From Microstegium vimineum (Eukaryota > Streptophyta > Magnoliopsida > Poales > Poaceae): a DNA stretch of 64,000 nucleotides. Both the position numbers and the translations under genes were made by a program. The DNA lies in contig CM039119.1 in the NCBI GenBank assembly GCA_022036555.1, forward strand, positions 40,954,858 through 41,018,857. The letters are read 5' to 3'. Positions 34,945-43,834 of this stretch are shown here, one piece after another. Under the pieces are notes generated by a model. The model worked only from the letters and a program-made list of their open reading frames with translations, had not been told where the DNA came from and searched no databases. Position 1 is the stretch's first letter, and every line of letters starts with the position of its first letter.

Positions 34945-36529
34945 TGAAGAATCATGGCCCTAGTTGGTTTCAGCGATTAACGACAATTAGAGATTATTAT
35001 GGCTAACGTGTGTTTTGCAGAGGCTATGCGTAGCTTAGCCATAGTGATCAAGGAGAGTGGGCTCTAATGGTCATCACTTAGCCCCAAAGATGGCTATCGT
35101 TTCGGTTTTCAAGGAGACATGATGAAGACCCTAGAATGATAGGCTAAGTGCCATAAGGAGATGAAGGGCATTTAGAATTAGATAGGGTTTCTCTTTTTAC
35201 CTTTGACCGTACTATTAACAGGGGTTGAGATTAGTAGCTTGACTTAGGAAAGCTTCATGACTTAGGTGTGGTGCACACTTGACTTCCTTAGCTCTAAGCA
35301 AGCCTATGGTGACCGTAAGATAGCCTAGAACAACTTCCATATTCATCGCGACGAAAAACGGAGTTGTCAAAATTGTTTTCTGGGCGTCGGACGCTCCTGG
35401 CAGGGGCGCCGGACGCTGGGTAATTGAGTCCACAGCGTCCGTCGGCCTTCCAGAGAGGATGTTTTCTGGCTAAGTGTTTCAGGGTCCGTCGGACGCTGTC
35501 CGTCGGCCAGACGTCGGACGCTGGGAAGAGCGTCCGTCGACCTTCCAGAGAGGGTGTTTTTCAACCCTAGCCAGAACTCAGCGTCGGACGCTGTGGTTGA
35601 GCGTCCGTCGCCCAGTGACGTAGCGTCCGTCGCTGGGAACAGTGTGTCAGAACTAGTCGTTAGACAGGGTGTCGGACCGTCCGTCGCCTAGGCGCCGGAG
35701 CGTCCGTCGCCCCAACTATGAACAGAAACTAGCCGTTGGGCATGCGATGGACTGTCCGTCGCCTAGTCGACGGAGCGTCCATCACCAACTTAAAATGCCA
35801 GCCCGAGGCAGTTTTCAGAGGGTCTATTTATAGCCCCTCCCACTTCTCTCCCACCTGGCCTTTGCTCATTCAAGTTGCTGAGTTTGTTGAGAAGGTTGGG
35901 AAATGAGCAAGAGCCCTAGAGAGAGAGAGTGATTCGCGAATCCATCCATCCTCTCTCTAGTTCATCCAAGAGTTCAAGTGTGCATCCTCTAGTTGTGAAG
36001 CTTGAGTGAGTCAAGCGAAGATCGAGGCTTGTTACTCTTGGTGATCGACATCACCTAGACGGTTCGGTGGTGCTCGGAGGAAGGTGATTGCCGGAGGATT
36101 GTCGGCGGCCCTTCTCCATTGACGTTTGTGATCGGTTGTGGGCGATTCACCGAGCCGGAGTGGCGAAGAATCAGCCTGTAGAGAGCACTCATCCCTTGCG
36201 CGGGATTGAGGGGGAGCTATACCTTGCGAGGTGCTCCAACGAGGACTAGGGGGGAGTGTCGACTCCTCGATACCTCGGCAAAACATCGCCGTGTCAAGCA
36301 TCTCTTTCCCTAGCTCTTTACTACCGCATTACTTTCCGCACTTGTCTTTCTTTCCATACTAGAATTGTGTAGGAAGTTTTTGCTTTCCATTGTCTTGCTA
36401 CTGCTTTCTAGCTAGGACACACAAGCGGTAGGCACTTGGGGGTTAATTGGCTCTTTATAGGTTTAATTCTTGTTTAGAAATTAAAAAGAGCCCAATTCAC
36501 CCCCCCTCTTGGGCATTTTGATCCTTTCA
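34945..36529 (+). repeat. 3' LTR of Sirevirus
   Basis: It runs TGAAGAATCATGG to GATCCTTTCA and aligns over its whole length with 22408-24027, apart from a 32-bp deletion in the GC-rich motif block and small indels. Confidence 0.92.
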
Positions 36530-36534
36530 CAAGG
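36530..36534. repeat. TSD CAAGG, right copy
   Basis: Matches 22403-22407; part of the interrupted ULP1 exon. Confidence 0.9.
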
Positions 36535-37369
36535 GGGTCGATATGTTTAAGTGGCTTCTTCCTTGAGTCCCACGTCTCGTTAGTTGAATCTTTAAGACTT
36601 ATATCTACGAGGACGTAATGGTTGCTGCAATCACAAAGTCCATGTTATTGAATGACATATCAAGAAAAATACACTTAAGTAAGGGTCGAGAACACATACT
36701 CGCAGTTGTAGGTTAGCAGTGCGTTTGATTTTTAGAGTGAGAACATTCTTTCAAACTCAATCTTCAAACTTTTTGATACATAGGGATCTGTGAGACCGGC
36801 CTTATATGTTGTCTCATTTACAAAGATGGGTCCAAGAAGTCAAAATTGCTCTTTCGCTGTTTAAGGCATTATTTTGCCACACACTTGTAAAATAAACATG
36901 GATATATTCAAATGCAGATCACGTAGTTTATTATAACGTTGTTAGGGTATAGTACTTACAGAGTCCATAACATCATAATATGCGCAACCAGCGAGCGTCG
37001 TTGAAAGAGTTGAAAGAGGTCTTCATAATAAATAGTATGCACAACTTCTTCAGGATGATTAAAAATCAAACAGGAAGGGATGCATACTTCAAAGGTTGCA
37101 TTCTTGTCTTTGCTGCTGTTACTATCTATGATATAATAATCATGCAACTGTCGCATGTTTGTTGGCAAATCTCTATACTCTTGTTGGCTGGCGACCATAG
37201 GCTTGCCTAGTTGAAACTTGTATACAACCGTGGCATTTTGAAATTCGGTTTTTCTGTAATAGAGATTTTCGGCCTCCTCCATGCTTATGTTCAAGAAAAC
37301 CCCACCTGTAGCTACGCTTTCTTTATAGGTTAGATACGTTTCATTGCATATATAGAGAAGTATAGACAC
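36530..37369 (-). pseudogene. ULP1 (C48) exons upstream of the Sirevirus, CACTA second gene
   Basis: Three exons on the minus strand. 37369-36956 reads EEVVHTIYYEDLFQLFQRRS; about 36880-36700 reads TTYKAGLTDPYVSKSLKIEF but contains stops (TAA, TGA, TAA). The third, 36624-36530, has the catalytic His (NHYVLVDI) and Asp (TWDSRKKP). The intron 36625-36699 (donor GTATGT, acceptor TTGCAG) joins YNC and NHY exactly in frame. The protein would continue across the Sirevirus into VTVLNK and the Cys exon at 22293. Together these give the His-Asp-Gln-Cys order of ULP1 proteases. Confidence 0.7.
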
Positions 37370-39796
37370 AGCGTACTAAAGCGTGTCTCGAGTGTTTCCC
37401 TACGGACCGTGTCAAGACTCGCAGATATGTTTTCTCATGCGTGTCTAGCAAACAAGAGACGCTCTTTAGACATGATATCAAACGTCTCTAGTAGCCATGA
37501 GACGCTTTCTAAAGACGTTATCAAGAATGTCTAGAAGACTTGAGACGATTCCTAGAGCCGTTGGATTATGTACCTATGTTTTTGTAAAAAAATATAAATT
37601 CTGATTAAAAAACAATTTAAATTCCATATAAGAAATTTTGGTACTTTTTTATTTTATATACTCCATCTGTGCCCATGTATTTGTACATGCAAAACAAATT
37701 CACTTGAGAATTAATCTTCATCATATGGAATACTTTACTTCAATGTGTAGCAACGAGCACACACACTTTGCATACATGGAAGTACAAATCACTGTGAATA
37801 AATTAAGGCACTACTACTGACCAATTGGACTACTTACCACACCTGATTTTTCTAATAAATCAAGACTCCATTGTCTTTCTCTTTCCCTGAACTTTCGTTC
37901 CTCACTGCTGCCCCTGCTGCCAATCTGCTTATAGGTGGTGTGCCACATGCGAAAACCTTCACGCCACTAACATCCACCAGCTGAATAGAAGATCAACATT
38001 GCAGTAGCATCGAATTCCTTTTTGTCTCTCTTGGAACTGGTTGGAATTAACAAACTGCAAACAAGAAAAGCGCATGTCAATCAGTATACTTATGTACAGG
38101 TGATTTCACATGGCTTGGACATGATACACAGCAGCCCACAGAATGTTTCAGCTTCGTGATGCTGACAGACAAATAAGTGTGATATATATTATATAAGAAC
38201 AGCTCAAGATCAGAGGCAGTTGGAAACCTTTCTAACAACATTTGAGATTAAAATCCATCCCTGCAGTGCAAACTTGAAAATCAGGCAAAGGAGTATCATG
38301 ATGAACAAAGATATTTTGTTCACAGTCCAGAAAAATACATACGGCCTGAACCAGCAACAGTAAATTCCATGGAGGCAAATTATCATATTTAGAGAATCAA
38401 TAAATGTTAAATTACAAATTATAAGCCACTAAACATGATTGGCATTTACAAGATATATCTTTCTTTGAAATATGTAATACATGTGAAGATTCATAGTTCT
38501 GAAAGGAAGAGGCTTTGAGAATGAGTGGGCATCAAAGTAAAGATAATCAAAGCAAGTACTGATCGTACATGTTAATGGCAAGGCAAATTAAAATAGAGTA
38601 CAGAGGACTTATCCAATATTCTTAGTTATTCAATATTAGGTTTAACCATATTTAACATGTAGTTGAAATGTTGAATAGTAGTCTGTCCACAAGCCCACGT
38701 ACAAATAATATCTCATTATAAGTAAATTAAAAAGGTAAGAGGAAGCAATAGAGAAGCTCACACCAAGGGAGTGCGACATAATATCTATTTGCTGTAAGAA
38801 ACTTCATGTTTTAACTAGACAAGATTTTTTTATAAGAAAATTCTTAAAATAATCTACTGTACACAGATAGTATTAAAAAAATCCTTATTCAGATCATAAA
38901 TAAGGGAGATATGCAAGAACCTGAAACGCTGACCAAGGCTCTTCCCAGAATCTCAAATGTTGGAAAATATGAGAATCCATCACTTGAACATAAAAGGCAT
39001 ACGGTGATATATTGATCCATCTACGATGAAGTACAAAGTGTGAATTTTGACTTTTGACTGCCCGCAAGTTAGCAAACAACGATTCAACTGATATCTTTGT
39101 TAAAGAATCCAATCTCTAATTCAGAAATAAAAATTCCGCAAAAGACGATGTCTGGATCTTTGATTAAAGAATACGTTCCGTGGAGCACTATGCAATAAAA
39201 AAGATTAATAGGTTGTGCAATTAGTACTGGGCAACGGCAAAAAAACATAGAACTTAATTAATTAGGGGCTGAGATATACCTGGGTAAATTGTGAGAGGGC
39301 CACCAACACCAAGATCTGGAGCTGGGAGGAGTGAGGACCGAAGACCTCGCTAGGGTTGGCTTTGACTACGACTGCTAGCGATGAGAATTGATGGAGGCCA
39401 CGAGCACCGCCGTGACTGGCCATCACTAGGACCAGGGAGCAGCAACACCTGAGAAGATCGAATCGGAGCAGAAGCACCTGAGAAGATCGAATCGGGCGAG
39501 GGGTGAGTAGAAGTTGCAACGTAGCGTACATGCATATCGGCGGGAGGCAGCGCCGCGGCGGTAAGGAACGGCGGCATGCGAGTTAGATTGGGAGGGCAGT
39601 TGTGCGTGTGCAGACGGAGGGGTACTGGGATGCGTGGGTTTTTTTTACAATTTTCTCTCCACGATGGATAGAAAACTTGATACGTTTTTTAAACGTATTA
39701 AACTTCATATCTATGCACCCTAGCGTGTTTAACATAGACACGTAATTAAAAACATTACAAAAGAAACGTATCTAGAGGTAGGGTATTCTTGTAGTG
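37370..39796 (-). mobile_element. Nested CACTA-like insertion, possibly carrying a gene fragment
   Basis: The right end is CACTACAAGAATACCC on the minus strand (to 39796), cutting the upstream gene after SREI. Both ends have GTGTCT/GAGACG or ACGTGTCTA-type repeats (37380-37560, 39670-39780). The left terminus reads CACAGCGTACT and is not a clear match, and I see no 3-bp duplication. The interior includes GC-rich exon-like sequence (39600-39280) ending CCCAG|GTATAT and another exon-like stretch (39112-38894) ending TTCAG|GTTCTT. I cannot identify the source gene. Confidence 0.45.
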
Positions 39797-41671
39797 ATTT
39801 CCCTGGACAAGTTCTGTATCTTTAGCAAATCTAAAGTGTGTATTTTTCTAGCTCTTTCTTGATTACCCAGAATTTTGCTTTGCCTTTCAAAATGGCTCTG
39901 TGATAAGTGCGCAGGTATATAAGCCAATCGTTCAAACAAGACAAGTTTGGCGGCCTTTTCTGCAATCTGAGCTCGTAGAATATCATCCTTAATCGGCGCT
40001 AGCTTCCGCCTTTTACTAGTCATCTTGGGATCTTTACCAACCGAAGCTGATGACCTCTTCTGTTGTGAAGTTGAACCAGATCTAGGCTAGGCCGTCGAGA
40101 TCCTAGTCCTGAGGACTTTGAAGCTGGTGGAGGAGGAGGAGGAGTCTTCTCCTTTGGCGGTGGAGAAGGAGGTGTCGGTGGATCTTGACTTGGCGGAGGC
40201 AACCGGGATGATTCACTGTCATCCTCATCATCCGAAGATGGCTGCTCATCTAGCTTGATGAAGCGTTTGTGCCAGGCGACATGAGTGCCCAAGTTGTGAA
40301 CTATATGCGGCCTATCTTCTTCCACTGGGAAATCAAAATGTATATTATTGTACTTCTTGTCCAAGATCTTATCAATGCTGACCCTGGCATTCCCGAGTGG
40401 CACTGATTTGCCATGAATGATGTTCTCTCCTCTAGGAAATGCCTGTCCGACCGCCACCTTGTCTTTGGTCCACTACTGACGGATGTACAACCTAACATTC
40501 ACAGGTTCTTTGATGTCGTCCACCGAATGAGGAGCATTGACCTCTTTGTCGTCAGGCATAGGGGTTGAGTCATAGATACTGCGGCCCTTGCCGGGCACTG
40601 GGCTATTCAAAGCCGGGATTGCATGAGGCCCTTGACTCGAACACATGGTTTGCATAGCGCTCGCCACTTGAGCAGCTATCTGTGCTTCCATGCTCTGTTC
40701 TAACTCCTATCGCATCCTTTGGAACTCCTCTTCTCTTTGCGTTCTAGCCCTTTCCCGGCTCCTATAGGAAGCGGATTCACCTTCAAATGCTTTCTTCCAA
40801 GGAATTACCCCGGCTCCTCTAGTGCGACCGAGGTGCTCCTTGTTTCCAATTGCTTGCGTGAGCACGTCATTTTCTCTATCATACTTGCGGGCCCCTCTAT
40901 GCACTTCCTCAGTGAGCGTGGAAATCTTCTGGAGGAGATCGGTGACGGGTTCAGCGCTGACAGAAAGGCTCCTGTCAGCATTGTATTGTGCCCCCTTGCG
41001 AGTAGGTAGTTCACTGATCTAGGCTGCCAATCGCTTGTCTGAGGCGTAACGCCGCTTCGCTCTAGTTGATCGACTCGGGCTTCCCATTCTGGAATCTTCC
41101 TTACATACCCACGCGATCCTAGGCGGTGAGGATTATTTTCCCTAAGTGAGTTTGCTTTATTTCTTTCGCTTGCTGCCTTGGCCTCTTCGGATAGCTTGTA
41201 AGCCTTGAACTCCTCCCAGAAGTCCCTCTGCTTGCTGAGTTCACCTCCCGCAAAGTTTGGTTCTTTTTCCTCCTTGATTAGCTTGTGCAACTTTCCCTTG
41301 AAATTCTTGAAGGAGTGACCCATGATTTTCTTGGCCTTCTTCTTGACTGTCGCCTCATCACAATCATTAGGGAAAGTGAAATACCCTTTGAGCTTGTTCC
41401 AAACTAGTTCCTTCTCACTTTCTAGAACCCTCCACAGGTCTTGCTCACTGCCATTCCACTTCCTATATTTGATTGGGATGAAGTCCCTTACAAGTGCTCC
41501 GATGGTACTCTTGTATGGGCCCAATGCTTTAATAGGATCCACCGGCTCCCATACTTGGTCGAACTGAGAGATGTGGAAGCGTCTACTTGTCTGAGGGAGC
41601 TTTGTTGCACCACGCTTAGTCCTGCTGGTACCCTCACCAGTACTTGGACCTTCTGGCAGAACCTGCTTCAA
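39797..41671 (-). pseudogene. PF03004/DUF8039-like transposon protein, CACTA second gene (N-terminal part)
   Basis: The frame from 41671 carries the Plant transposase (Ptta/En/Spm) domain PF03004: LPQTSRRFHISQFDQVWEP, FIPIKYRKWNGSEQDLWRVL, TFPNDCDEATVKKKAKK and EEFKAYKLSEEAKAASE. After a frameshift near 41000 it continues as a coiled coil (RERARTQREEEFQRMR), then a DUF8039-like segment (NVRLYIRQ; AFPRGENIIHGKSVPLGNAR) and a Pro-rich acidic linker before the ULP1 part. In-frame TAG codons at 40707-40709 and 40473-40475 both sit where Gln fits. PF03004 proteins are thought to be TNPA-like DNA-binding partners of TNP2. Confidence 0.75.
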
Positions 41672-41990
41672 AATTTATAAATAAGTCCCCATCAAACTTT
41701 TCTGGCTAGCTCTACCATGTTTTTAGGTATGACCTAAGTTATTACCTCATCTCCTTGTTCTAGGTTCAACATTTGGCTAGGGATCCATGGTCTTTGATCC
41801 CCTTGCTGGTTGTCATCATCTCCTTGGTCACGTTCAGCACCGCCACCACTAGTTGGATCCTGTGGTGCTTCGATCGCAGTGCGACGGGTGGTGAATCGGC
41901 GCTTAATTGTCATGTTTCTGGATATGCATTTCCATTATTGGTATTAGCTCATAGGTAGATAGATAGACTCAACCATTTCATTTAGCTATA
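41672..41990 (-). other. Leader/intron region of CACTA second gene
   Basis: Mixed sequence with no clear domain. Coding-like bits on the minus strand (about 41750-41930) may be a short upstream exon. Confidence 0.35.
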
Positions 41991-42335
41991 CATAAGTCAT
42001 GCTATATACAAGTATATATATAAGTCTATAGATATGTCCCTCAAAATTTGCTCAAAATTTGTCTATAAGTCATGCATCTCCACAAAATAAATGTGTCTCC
42101 ACAAAATCTCCATAAGTCATGCTATACAAGTATATAGATAAGTCTATAGATATGTCTCTCAAAATTTGCTCAAAATTTGTATATAAGTCATGCATCTCCA
42201 CAAAATGTGTCTCCACAAAATCTCCATAAGTCATGCTATACAAGTATATAGATAAGTCTATAGATATGTCTCACAAAATTTGCTCAAAATTTGTATATAA
42301 GTCATGCATCTCCACAAAATGCTATACAAGTATAT
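41991..42335. repeat. Tandem repeat, about 114-120 bp unit
   Basis: Three copies begin with CATAAGTCATGCTATA at 41991, 42111 and 42225; the last is partial. Units contain AAAATTTGCTCAAAATTTG and CATCTCCACAAAAT. They lie in the 5' part of the second CACTA gene, probably in an intron or leader. Confidence 0.85.
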
Positions 42336-42369
42336 AGATAGCTCATGGGTAGATAGATAGACTCAAGCA

Positions 42370-42615
42370 TCTTTCTCTATCTATCTATTTCTATGGGGGT
42401 TTACATGTATATATATAAGTCATTGTAGCCACTAAATTTATCTATCTATCTCTCTAATCTATCTATCTATCTCTGTAATCTCTATGTCGTTTTCTCTCTC
42501 TCTCTCTATCTATCTCTATCTATCTCTATCTATCTATCTATCTCTCTATATCTCTCTATGCGGTTCTCTCTTTCTCTCTCTCTATCTCTATCTCTATCTC
42601 GCTATCCCCCTCCTT
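42370..42615. repeat. TCTA/TC microsatellite
   Basis: Irregular TCTA, TCTC and TC repeats. Low-complexity; no coding meaning. Confidence 0.9.
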
Positions 42616-42888
42616 CCTTCCTATCTCCATGACCAGCAAGACGCTCCCAGCTCTCTATCTCCCTCCTTCCTCCCTATCCCCATGTAGACATTTCGTCGAA
42701 CACCTTCGGTTCGTGGACATGGAGCTCACCGTGTGGAGGTTTGGGAGGGTTTCCGAGCTCCTGCACATCGGGGATTCTGAGCTCCTACACTGGCTTCCTG
42801 CACGTCGGTCTCCGCGTGTGCTCGGGCGTCCTTCTCGGCGGCGGTGGCGGCGTGCACCAGCGGCATCCACTGGCGGGCTGGAGCGGCG

Positions 42889-43060
42889 GTGAGCTCGAGT
42901 GGCGGAGTGCACCGGCGGGCTGGAGCGGCGGTGAGGCTCGAGCGGTGGCGTGCACCAGCGGGCTGGAGCAGCGGTGAGGCTCGAGCGGTGGCGTGCACCA
43001 GCGGGCTGGAGCAGCGGTGAGGCTCGAGCGGTGGCGTGGGGCTGGAGCGGTGGCGTGGGG
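42889..43060. repeat. GC-rich 43-bp minisatellite
   Basis: Units starting GTGAGGCTCGAGCG are at 42931, 42974 and 43017, with a diverged 42-bp unit at 42889. The repeats keep long frames open on both strands, which is why they look coding; I do not call a gene. Confidence 0.8.
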
Positions 43061-43155
43061 CTGGAGCAGCGGCGTTGAGTGGCGGCGTGGGGCTGGAGTG
43101 GCAGCGTCGAGCAAGAGCGAGAGCTCGGGCAGCGTCGAGCGGCTAAGTGTGGGAA

Positions 43156-43171
43156 ACTGGCGCGCGCCAGT
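43156..43171. promoter_or_regulatory. 16-bp perfect palindrome beside TATA box
   Basis: ACTGGCGCGCGCCAGT is its own reverse complement. The GGCGCGCC core resembles E2F-type sites. It lies directly downstream, in the leftward sense, of the TATA box at 43174-43181. Confidence 0.5.
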
Positions 43172-43173
43172 GC

Positions 43174-43181
43174 TTATATAA
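43174..43181 (-). promoter_or_regulatory. TATA box of second CACTA gene
   Basis: TTATATAA lies between the internal repeat array and the GC-rich leader, on the upstream side of the leftward second gene. Confidence 0.5.
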
Positions 43182-43184
43182 TCG

Positions 43185-43392
43185 AGCACATCACTGCTGG
43201 TTCTTCTTACAAACCGGCAGTGATGTCCCCTATCACTGTCGGTTTGTAAATAGAACCGACAATGATGAGGGCACATCAGTGTCGGTTGATTGAACCGACA
43301 GTGATAGGGGGACATCAATGCCGGTTGGTTAGTACAACCGGCAGTGATAGTGGTGCATCACTGCCGGTTTCTTACAAACCGGCAGTGATATG
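43185..43392. repeat. Internal subterminal-type repeat array of CACTA
   Basis: At least eight copies of CATCACTGCCGGTT-like or ACCGGCAGTGAT-like motifs occur as inverted pairs, the same motif as at both element ends. No CACTA terminus adjoins it, so it is not obviously the end of another element. Confidence 0.75.
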
Positions 43393-43834
43393 GCAATTTT
43401 GACTTTGTCTTAGAATTCAAATTACTCCTGATTTTTTACTAGAATTTAAAAAATTCCAAACATAGAAGTTGCATAATTTTTCATTCTCTACAACTTTTGC
43501 TGAAGGAGAATATTCAAATTCTTTATAGTTTTTGAATTCCATTTTGAATTTGAATAAGGGTTTAAAATTCAATTACCCCCTTTGTAATTACTCCAAAAAA
43601 TTGAATAGAAGTTGAAAATCTTCCAAAATAGCTTTTGCTAGTTTTGAAGAGCTCTACATTATTGCTTACACACTCAAGGTCTAATTCTTTATATTTTTTA
43701 ATTTTATTTTGACATGGCATACATCAATCAACAACGTGGTACAACTCATCAATCTCTACAGCTTCATATGATCTCAAATTCGATGCAAATTACTAAAACA
43801 ATATTTCATTAGGGATTACATAGTTTATGATACT
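43393..43834. other. AT-rich 3' region between the two CACTA genes
   Basis: AATT-rich, no coding signal. It probably holds the 3' end of the TNP2 transcript, whose last domain ends at 43835. Confidence 0.5.

Larger units (their letters stand above)
22408..36529 (+). mobile_element. Sirevirus-type Ty1/copia retrotransposon, full length
   Basis: It has LTRs of 1620 bp (22408-24027) and 1585 bp (34945-36529), a tRNA-iMet primer-binding site, gag with a CCHC knuckle, pol in copia order (protease, integrase, RT, RNase H), a 5-kb region after pol with an env-like gene, a polypurine tract and a perfect TSD (CAAGG). The long gag, env-like gene and GC-rich palindromic LTR match the Sirevirus/Maximus lineage. 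The LTRs differ at roughly 35-40 sites by eye plus a 32-bp indel, so insertion is fairly recent. It lies in an exon of the CACTA ULP1 gene. Confidence 0.92.

Noticed and set aside
42889..43060. CRISPR-like repeat array
   Set aside because: Directly adjacent 43-bp units without unique spacers in a plant transposon.
42785..43318. Long GC-rich open frames on both strands
   Set aside because: They follow the 43-bp minisatellite and the subterminal array; the periodic composition explains the lack of stops.
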